Below, piece by piece: positions 20,663 to 28,478 of a DNA stretch of 53,447 nucleotides; positions within the stretch are counted from its first letter, which is position 1; each line of letters begins with the position of its first letter. Source of the DNA: an uncultured Burkholderiales bacterium (GTDB lineage Bacteria > Pseudomonadota > Gammaproteobacteria > Burkholderiales > Burkholderiaceae_C); contig CAIVGK010000135.1 of NCBI GenBank assembly GCA_903905475.1, positions 1 through 53,447 on the forward strand, read 5' to 3'. The notes below the pieces were generated by a model. It did not search any database, had not been told where the DNA came from, and worked only from the letters and a program-made list of their open reading frames with translations. Made by a program: the position numbers and the translations under genes.

Positions 20663-22126
20663 ATGTCCATGATTTATCAGCTGTATGAAGCCAACCGGGC
20701 CCTGCTGAGTCCTCTGGCCGAGTTCTCCAGCGCCTCGTCGAAGCTCTACAGCCACCCGCTGTCGCCGTTCACGCACACGCCGCTCGCTCCACGCGTGTCG
20801 GCGGGTTTGAACCTGATGCACCGGCTTTCGAAGGCTTACGAGAAGCCCGAATTCAACATCCACACGGTCAACGTCGAAGGCGTTGACGTGGCCGTGCAGC
20901 AGCAGGTGACCCTCGAAAAGCCGTTTTGCCGGCTGCTGCGCTTCAAGCGCTTCACCGACAACCTGCCGATGCTCAAGCGCATGAAGGAGCAGCCCACCGT
21001 GCTGGTGGTCGCACCGCTGTCGGGCCACCACTCGACCTTGCTGCGCGAAACCGTGCGCGAGTTGCTGCACGACCACAAGGTCTACATCACCGACTGGACC
21101 GACGCGCGCATGGTGCCCGTCGAGGCCGGCGCCTTCACGCTCGACGACTACGTCGTGTACATCCAGGACTTCATCCGCCACATCGGGCCCGAGGTCAACG
21201 TGATCTCGGTGTGCCAGCCCACCGTGCCGGTGCTCGCCGCCATTTCGCTGATGGCCAGCCGCGGCGAAAAGACCCCGCGCACGATGACGATGATGGGCGG
21301 GCCGATCGACGCACGCTTGTCGCCCACGGCGGTCAACAACCTGGCGATGAACAAGAGCCTCGAGTGGTTCGAGAACAACGTGATCTTCCGTGTGCCGACC
21401 AATTACCCGGGCAGCCAGCGCCGGGTCTATCCGGGCTTCTTGCAGCACACCGGGTTCATCGCCATGAACCCTGGTCGCCATGCGCAGTCGCACTACGACT
21501 ACTACATGGACCTGATGCGCGGCGAAGACGAGAACGCCGACTTCCACCGCAGCTTCTACGACGAATACAACGCGGTGCTCGACATGCCGGCCGAGTACTA
21601 CCTCGACACCATCCGCGTGGTGTTCCAGGACTTCTCGCTGGTCAACGGCACCTGGGAAGTCAAGGGCGAGCGTGTCAAGCCGCAAGACATCAAGACCACG
21701 GCGCTGCTGACCATCGAAGGCGAGCTCGACGACATCTCGGGTGCCGGCCAGACGCGTGCCGCGCACGACCTGTGCTCGGGCATCGACAAGAAACGCAAGG
21801 TGCACTACGACGCTGTCGGCGCCGGGCATTACGGCATCTTCTCGGGCCGTCGCTGGCGCGAGATGGTCTATCCGCAATTGCGTGACTTCATCGCCAACAA
21901 CCAGACCCGTTCGGCAGTGCCCGCCTCGCGCTCACGCGCCAAGCCCATCGCCTTGCTCAGCGACAGCGCACCGGCGCCACTGGACCTGACCCCCACGGTC
22001 AAGGTGCCACGCAAGGCTGCAGTCACCAAGGCCGCAGCCAAGACAGCGCCCGCCGCCAAGCCCGTGGTCGCTGCTGCAAGCAAGCCAGCTCGCAAGGCCG
22101 CGTCCAAGGCCAGCCCGGCCAAGTGA
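20663..22126 (+). CDS. phaZ: Intracellular polyhydroxyalkanoate (PHB) depolymerase, Cys type
   Basis: This 487-residue alpha/beta-hydrolase mobilises stored PHB granules. Instead of the usual lipase-box serine it has the nucleophile C184 in SVCQPTVP, as in the Ralstonia PhaZa1 family. D355 or D356 (GELDDISG) and H389 (GAGHYGIF) complete the triad. Family members are about 410-420 residues. Here an extra tail from about residue 415, very Ala/Lys/Pro-rich after residue 447, adds some 65 residues. ATG at 20663 is preferred over the TTG at 20657 because GAGGAG lies 6 nt upstream. The stop is 1 bp before rsxB. Confidence 0.95.
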   Translation: MSMIYQLYEANRALLSPLAEFSSASSKLYSHPLSPFTHTPLAPRVSAGLNLMHRLSKAYEKPEFNIHTVNVEGVDVAVQQQVTLEKPFCRLLRFKRFTDNLPMLKRMKEQPTVLVVAPLSGHHSTLLRETVRELLHDHKVYITDWTDARMVPVEAGAFTLDDYVVYIQDFIRHIGPEVNVISVCQPTVPVLAAISLMASRGEKTPRTMTMMGGPIDARLSPTAVNNLAMNKSLEWFENNVIFRVPTNYPGSQRRVYPGFLQHTGFIAMNPGRHAQSHYDYYMDLMRGEDENADFHRSFYDEYNAVLDMPAEYYLDTIRVVFQDFSLVNGTWEVKGERVKPQDIKTTALLTIEGELDDISGAGQTRAAHDLCSGIDKKRKVHYDAVGAGHYGIFSGRRWREMVYPQLRDFIANNQTRSAVPASRSRAKPIALLSDSAPAPLDLTPTVKVPRKAAVTKAAAKTAPAAKPVVAAASKPARKAASKASPAK

Positions 22127-22127
22127 T

Positions 22128-22754
22128 GTGGTGGCAGCGCTGAGGCCGGCCGACGCGCCGCAGGGCTGCGTCACCGGCTTCGGGGCGGGGCATGAGGCCA
22201 CGCTGGTGCGCGTCGAGGCCATCGACCGCGCCTTGCCACAAACGCAGTGCACGCGCTGCGGCTACCCCGACTGCCGCAGTTATGCGCAAGCCATCGCCGA
22301 GGGCGATGCGGCCATCAACCGCTGCCCGCCCGGCGGTGCCGAAGGCATCGCCCGACTCGCGGCGATCACCGGCCAGTCCATCTTGCCGCTCGACGCCAGC
22401 CATGGCAGCGAAGGCCCGCGCCACCTGGCCGTGATCGACGAGGCGGCGTGCATCGGCTGCACGCTGTGCCTGAAGGCCTGTCCGGTCGACTGCATCCTCG
22501 GCGGGCCCAAGGCCATGCACACCGTGATCGATGCGCTGTGCACCGGCTGCGAGCTGTGCATCCCGGCCTGCCCGGTCGACTGCATTTCGCTCGTCAACGT
22601 CACCGGCGAGCGCACCGGCTGGTCCGCCTGGGACGCCACGCTGGCCGACGAGGCCCGCACCCGCTACGGCTTCCACCAGTTCCGGCTGCAACGCGACGAG
22701 CAAGAGCGCACCGCCCGACTCGAGGCGCGCGCAAGCGCCTTGCGCCCGCTGTGA
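22128..22754 (+). CDS. rsxB: RnfB/RsxB-like polyferredoxin without membrane anchor
   Basis: This 208-residue protein begins with GTG, 1 bp after the phaZ stop. An Fe-S domain with C41, C44, C49 and C66 is followed by two [4Fe-4S] ferredoxin motifs: C108/C111/C114 with C118, and C138/C141/C144 with C148. RnfB of the Rnf/Rsx complex normally has an N-terminal membrane helix, but none is seen here. No other rnf gene is in the window. It is probably a soluble electron carrier whose partner is unknown; the radical SAM gene next door is a candidate. In E. coli the rsx operon also ends at nth. Confidence 0.85.
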   Translation: MVAALRPADAPQGCVTGFGAGHEATLVRVEAIDRALPQTQCTRCGYPDCRSYAQAIAEGDAAINRCPPGGAEGIARLAAITGQSILPLDASHGSEGPRHLAVIDEAACIGCTLCLKACPVDCILGGPKAMHTVIDALCTGCELCIPACPVDCISLVNVTGERTGWSAWDATLADEARTRYGFHQFRLQRDEQERTARLEARASALRPL

Positions 22755-24676
22755 GCGCCGCCCACCCCTTGAAGGTGCTGTCGGTCATCGCGCCGATGAC
22801 GCAGCTCAACACGCCCTACCCGTCCACCGCCTACCTCACCGGTTTCCTGCGATCGCGCGGCTTCGAGGCGGTGCAAGAAGACCTGGCGCTGGCGCTGGTG
22901 CTCGAGCTGTTCTCGGCCGATGGGTTGAAGGCAGTTCGCGAGCGCATCGCTGAGTTGCCCGTGCCCCAGCGCACGATGCGCGTGGTGGCGTTCGACGAGG
23001 AGTTCGATCGCTACCTGTCGACGATCGCCCCCACGCTGGCGTTCCTGCAGGGCCGCGACGCCACCCTCGCCCACCGCATCTGCAGCCGTGCCTTCCTGCC
23101 CGAAGGGCCGCGCTTCGACTCGCTCGACGTCTACATCGACGAGGACGGCGGCGACCCGCTGGCCTGGGCGTTTGGCGCGCTCGGTGTGCACGACCGCGCG
23201 CGGCACCTGGCCACGCTGTACCTCAACGACATCGCCGACGTGCTGCGCGAGGCCGTCGATGCACGCTTCGAGTTCGTGCGCTACGGCGAATCGCTGGCGC
23301 TCAGCCAGCCAACCTTCGAGCCGCTGGCCGACGCACTCGCCGCGCCGCTGAACCTGATCGACCGCACGCTGCTCGCCCTGACGCTGGCCGCGATCAAGCG
23401 GCACCAGCCCCGCGTGCTGCTGATTTCGGTGCCCTTCCCCGGCGCGGTCTATGCGGCCTTTCGCATCGCGCAGGCGGTCAAGGCGCTCGACCCGAGCATC
23501 ACCACGGTGCTGGGCGGCGGCTACGTCAACACCGAGCTGCGCGAGTTGAAGGAGCCGCGCGTGTTCGATTACTTCGATCACCTCACGCTCGATGCCGGCG
23601 AGCGCCCGCTGCTCGCGCTGCTCGAGCATCTTCAAGGGCGGCGCTCCGCGCAGCGGCTGGTGCGCACTTACCGGCGCGAGCCCGAAACCGGCGCGGTGCA
23701 GTACGTCAACTGGATCGAGGCCGACATCGCCTTCGCCGAGGTCGGCACACCCACCTGGGACGGCTTGCCGCTGGAGCGCTACTTGTCGCTGCTCGACATG
23801 CTCAACCCGATGCACCGGCTGTGGTCGGACGGGCGCTGGAACAAGCTCACGGTGGCGCACGGCTGCTACTGGAAGAAATGCAGCTTCTGTGACGTGAGCC
23901 TGGACTACATCTCGCGCTACGAAGGCGCCTCGGCCGCCACGCTGGTCGACCGCATCGAAGCCATCGTCGCCGAGACCGGGCAAACCGGCTTTCACTTCGT
24001 CGACGAAGCCGCGCCACCCAAGGCCTTGAAAACGCTCGCTGCCGAGCTGCAGCGCCGGCAGCTGGCCGTCTCGTGGTGGGGCAACATCCGCTTCGAAAAA
24101 TCGTTCACGCCCGAGCTGTGCCAGCAGCTCGCCGACAGCGGCTGCATCGCGATTTCGGGCGGGCTTGAGGTGGCCTCGGACCGACTGCTCAAGCTGATGA
24201 AAAAAGGCGTGTCGGTCGATCAGGTGGCGCGCGTGACCAAGGCGTTTGCAGACGCCGGCGTGCTGGTGCATGCCTATCTGATGTACGGCTTTCCGACGCA
24301 AACGGTGCAAGACACGGTCGACGCGCTCGAGTACGTGCGCCAGCTGTTCGAGCACGGCTGCATCCAGTCGGGCTTTTTCCACCGCTTTGCCTGCACGGTG
24401 CATTCACCGGTCGGCCAGCACCCCGAGGAGTACGGCGTGACGCTGCAGCCGCTGCCGGCCATCACCTTTGCGACCAACGACGTGGGCTTCATCGACCCCA
24501 CCGGCGTCGACCACGACGCGCTCGGCGTGGCGCTGCGCAAGGCGCTCTACAACTACATGCACGGCATCGGCCTCGAGCAGGACGTGCGCAGCTGGTTTGA
24601 CATCCGCGTGCCGCGCACCCGCGTGGCACCCGACCGCATCGCCCGCGCCCTGGCCAGCACCGAATCCGCCCCATGA
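22751..24676 (+). CDS. Radical SAM protein with B12-binding-like N-terminal region and CX4CX2C motif
   Basis: This is a 641-residue protein of unknown substrate. Residues about 210-300 resemble a Rossmann-type B12-binding domain (LLISVPFPGAVYAAF, VLGGGYVNTE), but no DxHxxG motif is seen. The radical SAM core follows: C372, C377 and C380 (GCYWKKCSFCD) are spaced CX4CX2C rather than the standard CX3CX2C. Later core segments include HFVDEAAPP, ISGGLEVASDRLL and HAYLMYGFPTQT. The GTG start at 22751 overlaps the rsxB stop (GTGA). The stop overlaps the nth ATG. Translational coupling on both sides implies shared expression with a ferredoxin and a repair enzyme. Confidence 0.85.
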   Translation: MSAAHPLKVLSVIAPMTQLNTPYPSTAYLTGFLRSRGFEAVQEDLALALVLELFSADGLKAVRERIAELPVPQRTMRVVAFDEEFDRYLSTIAPTLAFLQGRDATLAHRICSRAFLPEGPRFDSLDVYIDEDGGDPLAWAFGALGVHDRARHLATLYLNDIADVLREAVDARFEFVRYGESLALSQPTFEPLADALAAPLNLIDRTLLALTLAAIKRHQPRVLLISVPFPGAVYAAFRIAQAVKALDPSITTVLGGGYVNTELRELKEPRVFDYFDHLTLDAGERPLLALLEHLQGRRSAQRLVRTYRREPETGAVQYVNWIEADIAFAEVGTPTWDGLPLERYLSLLDMLNPMHRLWSDGRWNKLTVAHGCYWKKCSFCDVSLDYISRYEGASAATLVDRIEAIVAETGQTGFHFVDEAAPPKALKTLAAELQRRQLAVSWWGNIRFEKSFTPELCQQLADSGCIAISGGLEVASDRLLKLMKKGVSVDQVARVTKAFADAGVLVHAYLMYGFPTQTVQDTVDALEYVRQLFEHGCIQSGFFHRFACTVHSPVGQHPEEYGVTLQPLPAITFATNDVGFIDPTGVDHDALGVALRKALYNYMHGIGLEQDVRSWFDIRVPRTRVAPDRIARALASTESAP

Positions 24677-25311
24677 AAAAAGCCGACATCGCGCCGTTCT
24701 TCGCCACGCTGAAGGCGGCCAACCCGCAGCCACAGACCGAGCTCGAGTTCACCAACGTGTTCGAGCTGCTCGCCGCGGTGCTGCTGTCGGCGCAGGCCAC
24801 CGACGTGGGCGTGAACAAGGCCACGCGCCGGCTGTTCGCGGTGGCCAACACGCCGCACAAGATGCGCGCGCTCGGCCTGCCCGCGCTCACCGACCACCTC
24901 AAGACCATCGGCTTGTTTCGCAACAAGGCGAAAAACCTGTTCGAGACCTGCCGCTTGCTGATCGAACGGCATGGCGGCGAGGTGCCGCGCAGCCGCGAGG
25001 CGCTCGAAGCGCTGCCCGGCGTGGGCCGCAAGACCGCCAACGTGGTGCTCAACGTGGCCTTTGGCGAGCCGACGATGGCGGTCGACACGCACATCTTTCG
25101 CCTGGGCAACCGCACCGGGCTGGCACCGGGCAAGAACCCGCTGCAAGTGGAACTGAAACTGCTCGAGCGCGTGCCCGCCGAGTACCTGGTGGACGCGCAC
25201 CACTGGCTGATCCTGCACGGGCGCTACGTGTGCACTGCGCGCAGCCCGAAGTGCGGCGAGTGCGCGGTCGCCGCCTGCTGCGACTTCAGAAAAGACTCGC
25301 CGCCACGTTGA
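24673..25311 (+). CDS. nth: Endonuclease III
   Basis: This 212-residue DNA glycosylase/AP lyase removes oxidised pyrimidines. K120 in the helix-hairpin-helix (LPGVGRKTAN) and D138 (VDTHIFR) are the catalytic pair. C187, C194, C197 and C203 bind the [4Fe-4S] cluster. All six positions match E. coli Nth numbering. The ATG overlaps the radical SAM gene stop. The 3' end overlaps a convergent DUF1345 remnant by 26 bp. Confidence 0.97.
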   Translation: MKKADIAPFFATLKAANPQPQTELEFTNVFELLAAVLLSAQATDVGVNKATRRLFAVANTPHKMRALGLPALTDHLKTIGLFRNKAKNLFETCRLLIERHGGEVPRSREALEALPGVGRKTANVVLNVAFGEPTMAVDTHIFRLGNRTGLAPGKNPLQVELKLLERVPAEYLVDAHHWLILHGRYVCTARSPKCGECAVAACCDFRKDSPPR

Positions 25312-25594
25312 TCGTGAACGCCGGGATGACGGTGTTGAAGGCAAACGACATCACCGACTGCAGCAGCACCAGACGGCGCATCGGCCGGCTGGTCACCGCC
25401 ACATCGGCCGTCTGGCAGGCCAGCGCGATGGTGAATGAGACGTACAAGAAGTCCCCGTAATCGGGCTTGAACGAGGGGTCGGCATCGGGAAACCGCAGCC
25501 CGTGGCCGTGCGCGACTTCGTAGTACTGGCTCGCGCAGGTCAACGCGAACATGGTGGGCACCAGCAACCACGAGCCCGCGATGGTCGTGACGGC
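25286..25594 (-). pseudogene. Truncated DUF1345 membrane protein remnant
   Basis: About 102 codons match the C-terminal half of DUF1345 integral membrane proteins: a helix (IAGSWLLVPTMFALTC), then GLRFPD, DYGDFLYVSFTIALACQTADVAVTSR and a last helix near FAFNTVIPAFTINVAA. Family members are about 200-220 residues with additional N-terminal helices. Upstream in this frame the sequence is low-complexity and non-hydrophobic until it runs into the btuD 3' end only about 100 bp away. No good start is visible; an internal ATG at 25552 would leave 88 residues. It looks like a gene that lost its 5' half, although a short functional product cannot be excluded. Confidence 0.7.
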
Positions 25595-25697
25595 ACGGTG
25601 GCCGCAGCGCCGGGCTGCGCCAGCGCTACTTGACACACCCGCTCGTGATCGGCACGCAGCAGCAGCACGCCGCTCAGCAGCGGTGACACCGATCAGA

Positions 25698-26495
25698 TCA
25701 CAACACGGGCACCGCGGTGAGACGTCCGCGAATGCGCTCGATCGACACCGCGCCGTCGAACACCTCGACCAGCGCGGCGTGCGCGTCGGCCGAATCGCTG
25801 GGCGCATCGGCAAGCAAGCGGCCGCCATGCAACACGAGCAAGCGCTCGGCCTGCAGCGCCAGCGGCAGATCGTGCAGCACGCTGACCACCAGGGTGCCGG
25901 CCGCTGCCAGACGCTGCAGCAAACGCACGACGGCGACCTGATGCGGTGGATCCAGGTGCGTCGTGGGCTCGTCAAGCAGCAGCACCGGCGCGCCCACGGC
26001 CAGCGCACGCGCGAGCAGCACCCGCTGGCGTTCACCGCCCGACAGCTCCGGCAGCCGGCGCTGCCGCCAGTCGGTGCAGCCGGTGGCCTCGAGGGCGGCA
26101 TCCACCGCGGCGTGATCGCCCGCGCCAGGCGAGCCGAACAGTCCCAGATGCGGCAGCCGCCCGAGCATCACCACATCGCGCACCGACAGGTCGCCGCTCG
26201 ACTCGCCTTGCTGCGCCAGCCAGGCGATGCGTCGAGCGCGCGCGGCCGCACCCCAGTCCGCCAAGGGCCGCTCATCGAGCCACACCCGACCCGATGCCAG
26301 CGGCAGCAACCCGGCCAGCGCGCGCAGCAGGGTCGACTTTCCCGCACCGTTGGGCCCGACGATCGCCGTCCAGCCCGGCCGCAGCGCGAACGACACGCCG
26401 TGCAACACGCCCTGAGCGCCCAACGACACGTGCAGGGCTTCAGCGCGCAGCGTGGCTGCGGGCGCGAGTGACGAGGGTGGCGTGATGGCGTTCAT
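25698..26495 (-). CDS. btuD: Corrinoid/iron-type ABC transporter ATP-binding protein
   Basis: This 265-residue ATPase of the FecE/BtuD family has Walker A GPNGAGKST (47-55), signature LSGGERQRV (151-159), Walker B VLLLDE (171-176) and the switch histidine H208. The ATG at 26495 overlaps the permease stop. The cobalamin riboswitch ahead of the operon supports B12 or another corrinoid as substrate rather than heme or siderophore. It is the last gene of btuBFCD. Confidence 0.9.
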   Translation of the reverse strand: MNAITPPSSLAPAATLRAEALHVSLGAQGVLHGVSFALRPGWTAIVGPNGAGKSTLLRALAGLLPLASGRVWLDERPLADWGAAARARRIAWLAQQGESSGDLSVRDVVMLGRLPHLGLFGSPGAGDHAAVDAALEATGCTDWRQRRLPELSGGERQRVLLARALAVGAPVLLLDEPTTHLDPPHQVAVVRLLQRLAAAGTLVVSVLHDLPLALQAERLLVLHGGRLLADAPSDSADAHAALVEVFDGAVSIERIRGRLTAVPVL

Positions 26496-27484
26496 CCGAC
26501 CCTGCGGCGGTACAGCAGCCACAGCAAGTAGCCGCCACCCAGCACCGCGGTGACCACGCCCACGGGCAGTTCCTGCGGGGCGATCAGGCTGCGCGCCAGC
26601 ACATCGGCGGCCAGCAGCAAGGCACCGCCGGCCGCCGTGCTGGCCAGCACGGTGTAGCCGTGGGGCGCCGGGGCCCAGCGGCGCACCAGATGCGGCGACA
26701 CCAGCCCCACAAACGCCACCAGCCCGGCCTGCGACACCGCCAGCCCGGTGGCCAGCGCCAGCGCGGCCACCAGCACCAGCCGCCAGCGCGGCAGTGCGAG
26801 CCCCAGGCTCATCGCGCTGTCTTCGCCGAGCGTCAGCGCGTCCAGCACAGCGGCCAGACGCCACGCCACCGGCACGATCAAGAGCAGCCCCGCAGCGAGC
26901 CAGCCCACGCTGCCCCAGCCGAGAAAGCTGGTGGTGCCCAGCATGAACACCTGGCGGCCGCGCAGGGCCTCGGGCGCGGCGCTGGCCAGCAGATCGCCAA
27001 GCGCCGTCAGCACCACGCCCACCACCACACCGGCCAGCAGCAAGCGCGAGGTCTCGCGGGCGCCACGCGCCAACACCAGCGTGAGCAGCACGCCACCGAG
27101 CGCACCCGCGAATGCCGCGCCCACCAGACCGAGCCGCGCCAGGCCATCGGCCGCCGACCAGGCCACGGCCACCCCGCCGAGCGCACTGGCCGCCAGCACC
27201 GCGACCACCGCCAGCGAGGCACCGGACGCCGAGCCCAGCAGGTACGGATCGGCCAGCGGGTTGCGAAACAGCCCCTGCGCGATCGCCCCGGCCAGGCCCA
27301 GCAAGGCGCCGACCAGCCATGCGCCCAGCGTGCGTGGCGCGCGGATCTGGCTGACGATGAAGCCATCATCGCCGCCTCCCCACGCAGGCCACGACCAGCC
27401 GTCGCTGCCGCAGGCCAGACCGGCCAGAACCAGCAGCGCGCTCGCCGCCAGTAGCGCCCAGGCCAGATGGCGGCGCTGGCTCAT
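26492..27484 (-). CDS. btuC: Corrinoid/iron-type ABC transporter permease
   Basis: This 330-residue FecCD/BtuC-family permease has about nine to ten hydrophobic helices. Typical motifs are GAWLVGALLGLAGAIAQGLFRNPLADPYLLG near residues 53-83 (within the family-conserved N-P-L-A-x-P-x-x-L-G) and FVGLVSPHLVRR near residue 270. It overlaps both neighbours by 4 bp, so btuF, btuC and btuD are translationally coupled. The substrate is assigned from the riboswitch. Confidence 0.92.
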   Translation of the reverse strand: MSQRRHLAWALLAASALLVLAGLACGSDGWSWPAWGGGDDGFIVSQIRAPRTLGAWLVGALLGLAGAIAQGLFRNPLADPYLLGSASGASLAVVAVLAASALGGVAVAWSAADGLARLGLVGAAFAGALGGVLLTLVLARGARETSRLLLAGVVVGVVLTALGDLLASAAPEALRGRQVFMLGTTSFLGWGSVGWLAAGLLLIVPVAWRLAAVLDALTLGEDSAMSLGLALPRWRLVLVAALALATGLAVSQAGLVAFVGLVSPHLVRRWAPAPHGYTVLASTAAGGALLLAADVLARSLIAPQELPVGVVTAVLGGGYLLWLLYRRRVG

Positions 27485-28455
27485 GGCTGGCGGCCCATGG
27501 CCACCAGACAGTCGGCGATCTGCAGCGCCGCCTCGCCCATGCGCGGGCCCGGACGCACCAGCAACTCGTAGCGCGACGGCGTGAAGCCGCAGGTGCGCAC
27601 AGCGCGCAGCGCATGGAGCTGATCCCAGCCCGGGCGGCCCGGCATCTCAGCCAATGGCGCCGAGGCGGCCATCACGATGTCGGGCTGGGCGCGCACGATG
27701 AATTCGGGGTTGAGCTTCGGAAAGGGGCCGAGCGCGGCCGGCACCACGTTGACCACGCCCAGGCGGGCCAGCGTTTCGCCGATGAACGACCCCTCGCCGG
27801 CCGCATACGGCGTGGTGTCGACCTCGAAATAGACGCGCTGCCCGCGCAAGACGGGCGGCACCCGGGCCGCGGCGCGATCCACATCGCGTTCGATGGCCGC
27901 CCACAGCGGCGCGGCCGCCGCCGGCGTGCCCAGCATCGTGGCCAGCACCTGCAGCGAGCGTTGCACATCGGCATGCGTTTTCGACTCCAGCACCAGCACG
28001 TGGATGCCCAGCGACTCCAACCGCTCGATCACCCGCGCCGCGGGCGCGGCCAGCACCACATCGGGCCGCAGCGCGACGATGCGCTCGATCTGCGCATCGT
28101 CCAACCCGCCCAGCTTGGGCAGCGTCAGCACGCTGGCCGGCCAGCTCGAATAGCGGTCGGTTCCCACCAGCCGGTCGCACGCGTCCAGCGCACAGACGCT
28201 TTCGGTGAGTGCGGGCACCAGACTGACGATGCGCTGTGGCGGTGCGGCAAAGGTCTGCGCCTGGCCGCGCAGGTCTCGCAGCACGATCGAGCCCGAGGCC
28301 CAGCCCCACGCGGGTAACGCGGCGAGCATCGCTGCGCACATCAGCGTGCGCCAGGCGTACCCGACGCACCCGATGGCACGAGCGAAATGACCCCAGCCCA
28401 GACCCACGCCGGGGTTCATCCGTCGCGTCATCGCTGCGGTCATCGCTGGGGTCAT
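27481..28455 (-). CDS. btuF: Periplasmic corrinoid-binding protein
   Basis: This solute-binding protein of up to 324 residues belongs to the BtuF/FhuD helical-backbone class (RIVSLVPALTESVCALDACDRLVGTDRYS, then LGGLDDAQIERIVALRPDVVLA). A signal peptide with hydrophobic core LMCAAMLAALPAWGWA precedes it. The start is uncertain: four in-frame ATGs occur at 28455, 28443, 28431 and 28419, three of them in a 12-bp tandem repeat. No strong ribosome binding site marks one of them. It lies 23 bp after btuB. Confidence 0.88.
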   Translation of the reverse strand: MTPAMTAAMTRRMNPGVGLGWGHFARAIGCVGYAWRTLMCAAMLAALPAWGWASGSIVLRDLRGQAQTFAAPPQRIVSLVPALTESVCALDACDRLVGTDRYSSWPASVLTLPKLGGLDDAQIERIVALRPDVVLAAPAARVIERLESLGIHVLVLESKTHADVQRSLQVLATMLGTPAAAAPLWAAIERDVDRAAARVPPVLRGQRVYFEVDTTPYAAGEGSFIGETLARLGVVNVVPAALGPFPKLNPEFIVRAQPDIVMAASAPLAEMPGRPGWDQLHALRAVRTCGFTPSRYELLVRPGPRMGEAALQIADCLVAMGRQP

Positions 28456-28459
28456 CGCT
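28427..28459. repeat. 12-bp tandem repeat, three copies, carrying btuF start codons
   Basis: GTCATCGCT occurs at 28427, 28439 and 28451, at an exact 12-bp period. Each copy supplies an in-frame ATG for btuF on the minus strand, encoding the series MTPA-MTAA-MTRR. Copy-number change would keep the frame and alter only the N-terminus of the signal peptide. Confidence 0.85.
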
Positions 28460-28478
28460 CGACTGCGTCGGGCGGGCC

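Noticed and set aside
23864-23890. The CX4CX2C motif as a frameshift or sequencing error
   Set aside because: The frame is open and conserved in style on both sides (GCYWKKCSFCD continuing into LDY), so one extra whole codon would be needed. An indel of three bases remains possible but less likely.
25698-27320. A longer reading of the ABC ATPase, starting inside the permease gene (540 codons)
   Set aside because: The first 275 codons are an out-of-frame copy of the permease region. The ATPase begins at 26495 with the stop/start overlap.
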